Source: Streptomyces bottropensis ATCC 25435 (GTDB taxonomy: Bacteria; Actinomycetota; Actinomycetes; Streptomycetales; Streptomycetaceae). From it: DNA of 64,000 nucleotides. Shown here in pieces: positions 25,363 to 34,037 of this stretch (position 1 is its first letter; every line of letters begins with the position of its first letter). The notes beneath the pieces are model-generated. The model did not search any database. It was given only the letters and a program-made list of their open reading frames with translations, and was not told where the DNA came from. A program made the position numbers and the translations under genes. Location: assembly GCF_000383595.1 (NCBI RefSeq), contig NZ_KB911581.1:5477519-5541518 (forward strand), in the 5' to 3' direction.

Positions 25363-26715
25363 CTATCGGCTCTGGGCAGCATCGATGAGGATCTGCGCGA
25401 TCTCTCGAAGGGGATCCCAGCGCTCGTCCAGCTGCACCTGGCCAGCTTCCGCGGCGTCAAGCAGAGCATCGATCCTCTCTTCGACGTAGCGCTTGTTCTG
25501 CAACTCTCCCTGCCACGTGTTCACCGATTTGTTCAGTGATGTCCACTGGATGGGGACGGGATTTCCGTCGGGGCCGATGAGGCAGTCCAGGCCGAAGTAG
25601 AACTCGACGGAGCATGCTCGGCCGTTGATGTCATCCAGACTGGGGCCCGAAGGTCCGCGGGTTGGGTAGGCGCGGGCGTAGTCCAGATCGGGCAGATTGC
25701 GAGCGACATAGGTCTTGGGGAGAACAGGGTTGGCCAGAGTCTTCAGTGCTGCCCGTCCGGCCGCATCGTTGTCGACGAGGGCGACGACACGGTTCATCAC
25801 ACCGGCGGCTGCGAAGCTCCTGAGGTTGGCGACCACGCGGTCTGTCCCGCCGGCGGCCTTGGTTTCCTCGAGGTCCCAGAAGGTGAAGTAGCTGGCGATA
25901 TCAGGCCTGACGAGACGTAGCGCCCGGCCCAGGACGCGGGAGTCGTACTTCCCTTCGGTGATGACGATGATGGGCCCACTGCTTGCCATCTCGTCTCGCA
26001 GCTGCTGGAGAGCCTCGGTCGAGACCGCCTCACTGCTCTCAAAGTAGCCAGCGTCAAGGAGATCGCTCAGGTCGAGCTGCAGGACGGCTTGAGGATCTTG
26101 GGAAGCCAGGATCAGCGCTAGGAGCGGCCTCGGATCGACTTCAGGATCCTCGGTGAAGTAGTCCAGATCCGAAAGGCAAAGCTTTTCCAGCTCGGTCAGA
26201 TCCGGGTGCTCGTCGTACTTTGACCACTCCCAGTCGGGCGCCTCCGCCCGCTTCAGGTAGGTCGCAACCCCAGTGCTGATGACCTCTTCGGCGGAGACCC
26301 GGTAGCAGTTCTCCTGACTGCCCGCCCGCCGTTGGGGACGGCTCAGCAGCAGAAGACCATCCTCTAGGTCGTCCTGGCTAAGCTCCTCGAGTGGGTCGTC
26401 CACGTGAAGCTCCTCGAGCTCCTTGATCATTTCCTGGCGGCAGCGCTCGGAATCGAAGCCCATCAGCTTGAGGCGCGTGATCGCCGTCTGGACCGTAGTG
26501 CGGTAACCGAAGCGCTCACGTTGGTCGACGTTCTCTTCCTCGAACCAGTCCCACCCCGCCTCCCCGCCTGCATTGACCTCGTCCGTGCGCCGAGCCCACT
26601 CGGCATGTTGGTACTTGTCTTCCTCACGGAAGACAGTCATCAGCTTGGCGGGCGTCTCATTCTTCCCGCTCCTGATCTGCCGGTCACCCAACAGGAGGTG
26701 CCAGTAGTCCCCCAC
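25363..26715 (-). CDS. HEPN/Toprim-type predicted defence nuclease
   Basis: 450 residues. The N-terminus ('GDYWHLLLGDRQI', 'KLMTVFREEDKYQ') matches the domain that precedes Toprim in HEPN/Toprim-associated proteins. The Toprim core follows, with the glutamate in 'GPIIVITEGKYDSRVLGRAL' near residue 248 and the acidic pair in 'VVALVDNDAAGRAAL' near residue 312. Toprim domains bind Mg2+ and cut or join nucleic acids; such proteins are predicted abortive-infection factors. The composition is acidic and less GC-rich than its neighbours. It stands alone between an integrase relic and an IS, a typical single-gene defence cassette position. Confidence 0.72.
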   Translation of the reverse strand: MGDYWHLLLGDRQIRSGKNETPAKLMTVFREEDKYQHAEWARRTDEVNAGGEAGWDWFEEENVDQRERFGYRTTVQTAITRLKLMGFDSERCRQEMIKELEELHVDDPLEELSQDDLEDGLLLLSRPQRRAGSQENCYRVSAEEVISTGVATYLKRAEAPDWEWSKYDEHPDLTELEKLCLSDLDYFTEDPEVDPRPLLALILASQDPQAVLQLDLSDLLDAGYFESSEAVSTEALQQLRDEMASSGPIIVITEGKYDSRVLGRALRLVRPDIASYFTFWDLEETKAAGGTDRVVANLRSFAAAGVMNRVVALVDNDAAGRAALKTLANPVLPKTYVARNLPDLDYARAYPTRGPSGPSLDDINGRACSVEFYFGLDCLIGPDGNPVPIQWTSLNKSVNTWQGELQNKRYVEERIDALLDAAEAGQVQLDERWDPLREIAQILIDAAQSR

Positions 26716-26880
26716 GCGCCTCTCCGATCCGTGTGCAGGTTCATTCGGTGCTCATAGTTTCAAACGCTGATCTTTCAGAGGGCGTTAAGTCCCGTTCCTG
26801 ATGATGTGGTGTCGCCCGTTCGTGGGTGATGGGGTGGTTCCGCCCTCGCGTCATGTCGTGTGCATGATGGAGTCGCGGGC

Positions 26881-27734
26881 ATGGAACGGATGCCGTACAC
26901 AACGGACTTGTCCGACGAGCAGTGGGCGTTGATCGAGCCGCTGGTCACCGCGTGGAAGCAGGAGCGGGTGGCGCGGTCGGCGACCGGGGCCCCAGGTTCC
27001 TGCGACCTGCGCGAGGTTGTGAACGCGCTGCTTTACCAGAACCGGACGGGCTGTCAGTGGCGGCTCCTGCCCCACGACCTCCCGGCCTGGTCGGCGGTGT
27101 TCTACTACTTCACCCTGTGGCGCCAGGACGGCCTTGACCAGCGGATCCAGGAGATCCTGCGCTGCCAGGTACGGGAGCGGTCCAGACGATTAGAGGACCC
27201 GTCCCTGGTGATCATCGACACCCAGTCCGTCCGCGTGGCGCCGGGGTGCCGAAGGAGACGACGGGACTGGACGCGAACAAGAAGACGCCCGGCAGGAAGC
27301 GTGGACTCGCCGTCGACGTGCTGGGCCTGATCATCGGTGTGGTGGTCCTGGCCGCGAGCGCGCACGACAACGAGGCCGGCATCGCTCTGCTGGACCAGGC
27401 GGCCGAGCGATGCGGGATGCGCCTGGAAAAAGTCCTGGTCGACCAGGGTTTCAAGGACGTCGTGATCATCCACGGGGCGGTGAAGGACATCACCGTCGAG
27501 GTGGTCCGACGCAACCCCGACGACGAAGGCAAGGGCTTCGTCCCGCAGCCGAAGCGGTGGGTGGTCGAGCAGGTCAACGGCACCCTCATGCTGCACCGGC
27601 GCCTCGCCCGCGGCTACGATCACCGACCCGACAACGCGGCCTCCCGCGTCTACTGGGCCTCCACCGCCGGCATGCTCCGCCGCCTCACCACCCCTGCCCC
27701 CACCTGGCGGGACGACGTGGAGCTGGCCGCGTGA
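26881..27734 (+). pseudogene. IS5-family transposase with a -1 frameshift
   Basis: Frame 1 gives 'YTTDLSDEQWALIEPLV', 'LLYQNRTGCQWRLLPHDLP' and 'SLVIIDTQSVRVA' (first DDE Asp). From 27240 the sequence continues in the -1 frame: 'GVPKETTGLDANKKTPGRKR', 'KVLVDQGFKDVVI' and 'WVVEQVNGTLMLHRRLARGY' (last Glu). No slippery heptamer is evident at the junction, so a one-base deletion is more likely than programmed frameshifting. All catalytic positions survive. Confidence 0.7.
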
Positions 27735-27773
27735 ACGTCTGCGAACTCCTGCGGCTGCTGGAGACCGAACACG

Positions 27774-28133
27774 ATGAGACCGCCCTACGAGCCGACAGCC
27801 TGCGAGCAGATCGAGCGGCTCACCACCGCCCTCGCCGAGACCGAGGCCCGCCTGGCCGAGCTCGCCGCCACCCGCAAGGTCATTGACGGCCTCACCTCTC
27901 CCGACCAGGCAACGGCCCCCGCGGAGACCGCCACCAACACCGTCTACCAGCGCATCGTGACCACGTTCAACGAGCACCCCGGGAAGGTGTTCCGCGTCCG
28001 CGATCTGCACGAACACCTCGGCCTGCCCACCGACGAGCCCTCGATCAACGTCACCCGCTCCCGCCTGGGACGACTCGTCCGCCAAGGACTCCTCGAACAA
28101 CCTGGACGCGGCCGCTATCAGAAACGGACTTAA
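27774..28133 (+). CDS. IS passenger protein: coiled coil plus winged helix (second type)
   Basis: 119 residues as read. 'CEQIERLTTALAETEARLAE' forms a coiled coil. After a linker, 'VYQRIVTTFNEHPGKVFRVR', 'DLHEHLGLPTDEPSINVTRS' and 'RLGRLVRQGLLEQPGRGRYQ' make a winged helix. The natural N-terminus is probably GTG 27732 ('VNVCELLRLLETEHDETAL') in the adjacent frame, needing one extra base near 27800, so this copy may be damaged. It is unrelated in sequence to the passenger at 16350 but has the same architecture. Confidence 0.6.
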   Translation: MRPPYEPTACEQIERLTTALAETEARLAELAATRKVIDGLTSPDQATAPAETATNTVYQRIVTTFNEHPGKVFRVRDLHEHLGLPTDEPSINVTRSRLGRLVRQGLLEQPGRGRYQKRT

Positions 28134-28204
28134 CGCCCTCTGAGAAGGGAGTCAGGGGCAAATCGGACACGGTCCGGCGGTGGTCTCCGGTCTCTCAGAA
28201 CTAC

Positions 28205-31200
28205 TCATGGCTGCGAGCCGGGAACGGGGTCGTTCGCTGCGAGCCAGGTCCGGATCTCGCCCGCCTCCTGCGGGCGCCCGAGGCTGAGGAGTATGTCCGC
28301 CTGCAAGTCCAGCACAGAGCGAAGCGGCGGAAGGAACTGTGCAGGTACCGCTCTCACGCGCCTGCGGTAGATCTCCACTGCTTCTCCCGTCACTCGAAGC
28401 GCCTCAGACAGGTCCTGGTGTGTTTGGCAACGCACCCATGCCCAAGTGGTCAGCGAGCCGGCGAGGCCGTATTCGTGGGCGGCCGGGTTGCCCGCCGCCA
28501 GCCGACGCGAGATCTGAACCGCCTCCTCCGCGGTGGTCAGAGCTTCCTCCAGCCGCCCCACTTCGCACAGCCAGATGCCGAGGTTGGACAGCGAGCCGGC
28601 GAGGCCGGGTTCGTGGGCGGCCGGGTTGCCCGCCGCCAGCCGATACCAGATCTCCACCGCCTCCTCCGCGGTGGTCAGGGCGTCTTCCAGCCGCCCCATC
28701 GCCGACAGGGCGGCGCCGAGGTTGGACAGCGAGCGGGCGAGGCCGTATTCGTGGGCGGCCGGGTTGCCCGTTGCCAGCCGACGCGAGATCTGAACCGCCT
28801 CCTCCGCGGTGGTCAGGGCTTCCTCCAGCCGCCCCACTTCGCACAGCCAGATGCCGAGGTTGGACAGCGAGCCGGCGAGGCCGGGTTCGTGGGCGGCCGG
28901 GTTGCCCGCCGCCAGCCGATACCAGATCTCCACCGCCTCCTGCTCGGTGGTGACGGCCTCTTCCAGCCGCCCGACCTCTGACAGCCAGATGCCGAGGTTG
29001 GACAGCGAGCGGGCGAGCTCGGGTTCGTGGGCGGCCGGGTTTCCCGTTGCTAGCCGATGCGAGATCTGCACCGCCTCCTCCGCGGTGGTCAGGGCCTCCT
29101 TCAGCCGCCCCACCTCTGACAAGGAGACGCCAACGCTGGAAAGCAAGGCGGCGAGCTCGGGTTCGTGGGCAGCCGGGTTGCCCGTTGCCAGCCGACGCGA
29201 GATCTCCAACGCCTCTTCCTTGGCGGTCAGAGCTTCCTCCAGCCGCCCCATCGCCGACAGGGCAGCGCCGAGGCTGGACAGCGAAGCGGTGAACTCGGGT
29301 TCGTAGGCCGGGTTGCGCGCCGCCAGTCGATACCAGATCTCCAACGCCTCCTCCGCGGTGATGAGGGCTTCCTCCAGCCGCCCCACCGCCGACAGGTCCG
29401 CGCTGAGGTTGGAGAGCGAGCGGGCGAGGCCGGGTTCGTGGGCGGCCGGGTTGCCTGCCGCCAGCCGACGCGAGATCTGAACCGCCTCCTGATTGGCGGT
29501 CAGGGCTTCCTCCAGCCGCCCCACCGCCCACAGGCGCGTGCCGAGGCTGGACAGCGAGCGGGCGAGTTCGGGTTCGTGCGCGGAGTTGGTGCGGGTGAGG
29601 TCGCGCCAAGCCCGCAGGGCATCGTGGCCGGCAGTGAGTGCTTCATCGTGAAGGCCAGCGTAGGACTGGCGTGCCGCGAGGGTCTCGTGGATGCGGGCGC
29701 GCATGGCGGGGTCGTGGGTGGTGGCCAGGCGGTGGTGTGCCAGCCGTGCGGTGATGGCGGCGATTCCGACATCGAGGTCGGTGTGCCGGCCAGCGGGGAG
29801 GTGGGGCTCGATGGCTTCCAGGACGGTGAGGTCGATGTTGTCGAGGCGAGCCAGGGTGGCGAGGGCAGAGCCGCCTGCGTGCAGGGCGAGTTCGGGGTGC
29901 TTCTTGAGAAGGGGGTAGAGCTGGCGTGTGGCCACGTGGGGCCAGCGTTCTGCGGTGTTGATCAGGATGGTGAGAGTGTCGCGGGTCCAGGGCAGGGCCG
30001 GGGCGGGGTCTTTTGCGGCGGCTGCCAGAAGGTGAGCAGGGGCCCGGTCGGCCCAGCCGGTGGACAAGTGCCGGTGGGTCGGGTAGCCGGGGGTGGTCAG
30101 GGCGAGGAAGTCTTCGCCGAGCCGGTCGGGGTACAACGGTTGCAGGTAAGTGGCTGGGCTGTCGGGGGTGTTCGGGGCGGGTGGTGGGTAGCACACGGCG
30201 TGGTCACTCAGGACCCGCCCGGTGGTGAGGGTGGCCGGGGTATCGACTCTGGCGTGGGTGAGGGCTTCCAGGGCGGTGTCGTAGTCCAGGGGGCGGGTCA
30301 GGGTCGCGGTGTAGACGGCCTGGGCCATGATCTCCGGCACGATCTCGACGTCGGGGCTGTCATCGTGGAGTTTGGCCCAGTAGTCGCCTTCGCGCTCCAG
30401 CAGGTACTGCGAAAGACTCACCGGGTCGTTGGGAGGTGCGGTGCCGCGCAGACGGGCGTCGACGGCGACCAGGGCGGCCATGTGGACGGTCAGGGTGAGA
30501 CCGAAGGCTTCAGCCGCGAGGTTGGTTGGGCACGGAACGGTCTCGGGGTCGGTCAGTCCCAGCGCTTTGGCGAAGCGGTCCCGGGCGGCCGTAAACGCCT
30601 CCTTCCGGGCGTCCGTGCGCTGGCCTGGCAGGGGCGGCAGTTCGACCGTGTCGGGGAGATAGTTCACCTTGCGCAGGTCGTACTGCCAACTGGTCCACCA
30701 GGTCCCTGCGGAGCGGGCGAGGAGCAGGATCCGCAGCCTCTTGCCAGGGCGGGCCGCCAGCGTCTCCAACAGCGTTCGCAGGTCCTGCCGGGGCCAGCGT
30801 TCCGCGTAGTCGACCACCAGCAGGGTCCGCCTGCCCAGGGCCGACAGCGTCGGTGCGGTGGTACCCGCTGTGCTCATGCTGCCGCGAACGGCCTGCCAGA
30901 CCTTCCAGCCGGTTGCCGTGGTCTCGGCCAGGTGAGCGGCCAGGCGGGTCTTGCCCTGCCCGCCGGGAGCGTGCAGCAGGGTCACGGCGGCCACTGGCCC
31001 GTCGCCGTCCCGCCAGTCCTCCAAGCGCGCTAGGTCGCCTTCGCGTCCGGTGAAGGGCACCACCTGGTGCTGGGCAGACAGCAGCTGGCTGGGCTGATCC
31101 CGCCACGCCGGCGCCGCCTGCCTGCTGGGGCGGGGGAACGGCTCGACCGTGAACAACGCCGCAGGCGCCGCTGCGGCTTCTTCTCCCCCCAGGAGTTCCA

Positions 31201-31495
31201 GCACGCCGGTCAGGACCGTATGACGCCTTTTCCACAGCTCCCGGTCGTACAACGCACTGCTCAGGGCGATGCGGTTGTGCTTGGCGTACTGGTCGCAGGC
31301 AGTCAGGAAGGCGTCGATGAACTCCCACGCGACCGGCTTCGTGAACTCGGCGTTCAGCACATTGCCGATCCGCGTGGTACTCAGCTTGCCGCCGCTGTGC
31401 CGTTCCAGGGCCGAATAGGCAGGGCTACCAGCCTCCCGGAGCACCTCCTTCAGCTGGGTGGCGAAGCCTTCGCGTGCCTGCTGCGCTGCTGTCAT
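28205..31495 (-). CDS. STAND-type NTPase with N-terminal HTH-like region and TPR repeats
   Basis: 1096 residues. ATG 31495 is chosen for GGGAGGA five bases upstream; the frame extends further but without coding character. Residues 1-100 resemble the helical N-terminal domain of actinobacterial STAND regulators ('TTRIGNVLNAEFTKPVAWEF'). The P-loop 'HAPGGQGKTRLAAHLA' is near 173 and Walker B 'LLVVDYAERW' near 225. A long winged-helix/helical region follows. The C-terminal third is nine 46-residue TPR-like repeats. Such proteins act as sensors that oligomerise on binding a ligand. No separate effector gene is adjacent except the 40-residue membrane peptide at 31689, transcribed divergently. Confidence 0.8.
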   Translation of the reverse strand: MTAAQQAREGFATQLKEVLREAGSPAYSALERHSGGKLSTTRIGNVLNAEFTKPVAWEFIDAFLTACDQYAKHNRIALSSALYDRELWKRRHTVLTGVLELLGGEEAAAAPAALFTVEPFPRPSRQAAPAWRDQPSQLLSAQHQVVPFTGREGDLARLEDWRDGDGPVAAVTLLHAPGGQGKTRLAAHLAETTATGWKVWQAVRGSMSTAGTTAPTLSALGRRTLLVVDYAERWPRQDLRTLLETLAARPGKRLRILLLARSAGTWWTSWQYDLRKVNYLPDTVELPPLPGQRTDARKEAFTAARDRFAKALGLTDPETVPCPTNLAAEAFGLTLTVHMAALVAVDARLRGTAPPNDPVSLSQYLLEREGDYWAKLHDDSPDVEIVPEIMAQAVYTATLTRPLDYDTALEALTHARVDTPATLTTGRVLSDHAVCYPPPAPNTPDSPATYLQPLYPDRLGEDFLALTTPGYPTHRHLSTGWADRAPAHLLAAAAKDPAPALPWTRDTLTILINTAERWPHVATRQLYPLLKKHPELALHAGGSALATLARLDNIDLTVLEAIEPHLPAGRHTDLDVGIAAITARLAHHRLATTHDPAMRARIHETLAARQSYAGLHDEALTAGHDALRAWRDLTRTNSAHEPELARSLSSLGTRLWAVGRLEEALTANQEAVQISRRLAAGNPAAHEPGLARSLSNLSADLSAVGRLEEALITAEEALEIWYRLAARNPAYEPEFTASLSSLGAALSAMGRLEEALTAKEEALEISRRLATGNPAAHEPELAALLSSVGVSLSEVGRLKEALTTAEEAVQISHRLATGNPAAHEPELARSLSNLGIWLSEVGRLEEAVTTEQEAVEIWYRLAAGNPAAHEPGLAGSLSNLGIWLCEVGRLEEALTTAEEAVQISRRLATGNPAAHEYGLARSLSNLGAALSAMGRLEDALTTAEEAVEIWYRLAAGNPAAHEPGLAGSLSNLGIWLCEVGRLEEALTTAEEAVQISRRLAAGNPAAHEYGLAGSLTTWAWVRCQTHQDLSEALRVTGEAVEIYRRRVRAVPAQFLPPLRSVLDLQADILLSLGRPQEAGEIRTWLAANDPVPGSQP
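28370..29610 (-). repeat. Nine tandem 138-bp repeats encoding TPR-like units
   Basis: Within the STAND gene, units of 46 residues repeat with the pattern 'NPAAHEPGLAGSLSNLGIWL' + 'EVGRLEEALTTAEEAVQISR'. Units 6 and 8 encode the same protein sequence and their DNA (offset 276 bp) is almost identical. The uniformity at DNA level implies recent duplication or gene conversion and makes copy number prone to change and to assembly error. Confidence 0.85.
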
Positions 31496-31688
31496 CCACG
31501 TCCTCCCGCCTCGTTCACTGTCCTGAGTTGTCCCGGGCCGACCCACGCCGTGGTGGCGGTGACCAGGACAGACGCGGGCGTATTCCTGTCTCGTCCCGGA
31601 TTGGGGCAGCCCAGCCACCACGGCCTTGAGCATCGTTCCTGTCGGCCGACACCACCGCCCCAACGACCCTATGAAGGGAGAGATCGCC

Positions 31689-31811
31689 ATGCCTCGCACC
31701 AGTCTGACCCGGCGTGAGCGGATGGGCCTAGCCGCCGCCGCTCTGGGAGCTATCCTCAGCGGCGCCGTCCGCGCCCTGACTGCCTGGATGCTGAACCAGA
31801 TCTCCGGCTGA
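31689..31811 (+). CDS. 40-residue single-pass membrane peptide
   Basis: ATG 31689 follows GGGAGAG at good spacing; an in-frame ATG at 31671 is the alternative. The sequence begins 'MPRTSLTRRERMGLAAAALG' and contains one hydrophobic helix ending 'ALTAWMLNQISG'. Divergent from the STAND gene with about 190 bases between starts. A small membrane peptide beside a STAND sensor might be a toxin-like effector, but this is speculation. Confidence 0.5.
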   Translation: MPRTSLTRRERMGLAAAALGAILSGAVRALTAWMLNQISG

Positions 31812-32064
31812 GCACTGCACCACGCCCGGACGCACAGCCGGTGGTGCCTCGCGAACGCACAACCGGCTGTGCCAGGGCTCTGCTGGCGCACAGGAGACCG
31901 TCTCGGTCCCCATTCTCACCCAGCCTGCCGCGTCATGACCTGCGGCCGCCGCACCCCGGCCCCTGCCCCCCAACCGCTGCAGCCCCTGCGCGTGCGCGGC
32001 CGCAACACCGGCCATGCCCGACGGCAGGGCTCTTGCCCCGCATTCGGTTCCGCAGCCAGTTGAT

Positions 32065-32829
32065 CTATTTGACCGGTGGCTTGTCGGTGAGGTTCTTGGG
32101 GCGCTTGTTGGGACGGTAGCTGGGGCCGTTCATGATGACCTGGTGGCTGGCGTTGATCAGCCGGTCCAGGAGCGACTCGGCGACGACGGGGTTGGGGAAG
32201 AGGGGATACCAGTCGCTGGGCGCCCGGTTGCTGGTGATGATCAGGGACCGGCCTTGCCGCTCGGAGACGAGTTCGTAGAGGTCGTCGGCCTGGGAGGCGG
32301 TGAGCTGGCGCATGGCGAAGTCGTCGAGGATGAGCAGGTCCGGGCGGGTGAGTTCGCGCATGCGTTTGTCCCAGGTGCGGTCCGCGTGGCCGCCGGCGAG
32401 CTCGGCCAGGATGCGGCTGATCTTGGTGAAGCGGACGTTGGCGCCCTGGCGGACGGCTTGGTGGCCGAGGGCCTGGGCGACGTGTGTCTTTCCGACCCCG
32501 ACGGGCCCGAACAGGATGACCGACTCTCCGGAGTGGAGCCAGCGCAGGGCGGCGAGGTCGCGGATCTGGGCGGCGGGCAGTTTCGGGGAGGCGGTGAAGT
32601 CGAAGCCTTCCAAGGTGGCCTGCTGCTCGAACTTCGCCCTGCGCAGGCGCCGTTCGAGGGCGACGGACTCGCGGCGGGTGATCTCGTCCTGGCAGAGGAC
32701 CTGGAGGAAATCGAGGTGCCCGAGCTCGCCCTTCTGGGCCTGAGTGAGGCGGGCGTCGAGGGTTTCCAGCATGCCGGACAGCCGCAGCGTCTTCAGCGAC
32801 TCGCGCAGGGCGGTGGTCATCACGCTCAC
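32065..32829 (-). CDS. istB: IS21-family helper ATPase IstB
   Basis: About 254 residues from GTG 32829 ('VSVMTTALRESLKTLRLSGM'), the normal IstB start. AAA+ motifs: P-loop 'FGPVGVGKTHVAQAL', Walker B 'DLLILDDFAMRQL', sensor 'SLIITSNRAPSDW'. IstB loads and regulates the IstA transposase during target selection. Here only about 15 codons of the istA 3' end remain upstream ('HDDQGHADAEEASR' then TGA at the istB start), so the element cannot move by itself. The ends of the IS21 copy were not located. Confidence 0.85.
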   Translation of the reverse strand: MSVMTTALRESLKTLRLSGMLETLDARLTQAQKGELGHLDFLQVLCQDEITRRESVALERRLRRAKFEQQATLEGFDFTASPKLPAAQIRDLAALRWLHSGESVILFGPVGVGKTHVAQALGHQAVRQGANVRFTKISRILAELAGGHADRTWDKRMRELTRPDLLILDDFAMRQLTASQADDLYELVSERQGRSLIITSNRAPSDWYPLFPNPVVAESLLDRLINASHQVIMNGPSYRPNKRPKNLTDKPPVK

Positions 32830-32879
32830 CGGCTGGCCTCCTCGGCGTCGGCATGACCCTGGTCGTCGTGCCCCATTTG

Positions 32880-33231
32880 TGCATTCTGTACATTTGACTG
32901 AACCCCACGCTCCCCGCGATAGCTGCGGCCGCCAGTCCGCTACGGGCAAACACCGACGTCGAGCCGTCGAAGTCGACGAGTGCCTGAGTGGGCGGAATAG
33001 TCACCCTCGGGCGCTTTAGCAGGTCGGAATGCGTGATCCACATCACGGGCCACCCATTTGGTTTGACTCGCCTACCCGGCCCAACCAGTCTTCATCTCGG
33101 CGGTTTTGAGCACTGCTCCTAATGGTGAAGTGTGCTCATCGCTCCCTTCCCAGTAGGTGCACGCGCGGCCGACAGACGGGCCACGTGGTGAGCGGCACGA
33201 AAGTGCCCGATCCCTGGGAGGGCGAAGCTCA
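32880..33231. other. Junction and intergenic sequence
   Basis: Upstream of the istA stub the minus strand opens as 'TIPPTQALVDFDGSTSVFAR' from about 33045, a coding-like fragment of unknown origin fused to the stub. No complete gene is seen. GGGAGGG at 33217-33223 is the likely ribosome site of the next gene. Confidence 0.35.
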
Positions 33232-33381
33232 ATGAACGGCAGCCTTGACCTGCGCACGGCGGTCCTGTTGCTGGTGGGGGTAGGTGCCACGTACGTGGCC
33301 TTTCGGTATCCCGCTTTCGGTATCGCTCTACTGGTAGGTGTCGGAGTCGTGACGCTCCTGCACCTCTTGCTCAAGCCGTGA
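33232..33381 (+). CDS. 49-residue membrane protein
   Basis: ATG 33232 preceded by GGGAGGGCG. Two hydrophobic stretches: 'TAVLLLVGVGATYVAF' and 'GIALLVGVGVVTLLHLLL'. Size and topology resemble small spread-type proteins of Streptomyces plasmids, but no signature proves it. Convergent with the telomere operon. Confidence 0.5.
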   Translation: MNGSLDLRTAVLLLVGVGATYVAFRYPAFGIALLVGVGVVTLLHLLLKP

Positions 33382-33467
33382 CCCGTGTGGCGTGCGGACT
33401 GGCGGGAAGGTGACGCTCCGGATTGATTGCGCACGGACGTTGGTTCGGCCCCCGCGTGCACACGCTT

Positions 33468-34025
33468 CTACAGGTCGAACTCCAGGTGCTCGATGTCCGT
33501 GAAGCGGACCTCTTCCAGGCTGCCGGCGCGGCGGCCGCCGTCCTGGAAGTACACCTCCTTGAGCGCTTCGGCCGCGATCTCCCGCAGACGCTGCTCGGTG
33601 GCGCCCTGCTCCTGGGCCTCGAAGAGGCGGGCGGCGTAGCGGGGCGGCAGGGCGACGGTCAGGTGCCGGATGCGGTCCTGGTCTGTCGACCCGATGGGCG
33701 CGGTGTAGCCGAGGCGGGCGCGGGTGTCGATGACGATGCCGCCAGTGGCCGCTGCCTTCTGCCGCGCCTTGGCACGGATCTGTGGCTGCCACCGCTTCTT
33801 CACCTCGCGCTCCAGCCGAGCGGCAAGGGCCTTCCGGGGGTGCTTGGCCGTGCCCGCCACGTACCGTTCCACCTGCCGCTGGGAAATCCCCAGCAGTTCG
33901 GCGACGACCTTCGTGCCCTTGAGTTGCTCGACCAGGTAACGCATCTGCGGGCCCGCGCTCTTGGGCGCCGGGCGGGTGAACGCCTTCTGCACTGCGGCGT
34001 CCAGGCCGTCCCCGAACAGGCTCAT
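33468..34025 (-). CDS. tpg: Telomere terminal protein Tpg
   Basis: 185 residues, the usual size. It begins 'MSLFGDGLDAAVQKAFTRPA', with the helix-turn-helix region 'VVAELLGISQRQVERYVAGT', 'LEREVKKRWQPQIRAKARQK', 'TGGIVIDTRARLGYTAP' and 'RYAARLFEAQEQGATEQRL', all characteristic of Streptomyces Tpg. The protein is covalently attached to the 5' ends of linear replicons and primes end patching. It starts 12 bases after the tap stop, so the two are one operon. No frame damage. Confidence 0.93.
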   Translation of the reverse strand: MSLFGDGLDAAVQKAFTRPAPKSAGPQMRYLVEQLKGTKVVAELLGISQRQVERYVAGTAKHPRKALAARLEREVKKRWQPQIRAKARQKAAATGGIVIDTRARLGYTAPIGSTDQDRIRHLTVALPPRYAARLFEAQEQGATEQRLREIAAEALKEVYFQDGGRRAGSLEEVRFTDIEHLEFDL

Positions 34026-34037
34026 CGTCGTCTTCTC

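Larger units (their letters stand above)
26776..28142 (+). mobile_element. IS5-like element with a co-directional passenger gene
   Basis: 1367 bp. The left end CAGAGGGCGTTAAGTCCCGT and the right end (other strand) CAGAGGGCGTTAAGTCCGTT are near-identical inverted repeats. It contains a frameshifted transposase and a passenger gene, both rightward. The passenger's TAA stop (28131-28133) lies inside the right inverted repeat, which ties the gene to the element. Confidence 0.75.

Noticed and set aside
27240..27250. Programmed frameshift in the third IS transposase
   Set aside because: No slippery heptamer at the junction (GCGCCGGGG), unlike the first IS; a deletion is simpler.
28430..29600. Regular direct repeats that at first sight could be a CRISPR array
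   Set aside because: The period is 138 bp, the units are coding without interruption in one frame and encode TPR-like helices; there are no spacers or cas genes.
29165..31033. A 622-codon plus-strand frame
   Set aside because: Antisense shadow of the STAND gene, with repeats only because the sense gene has them.
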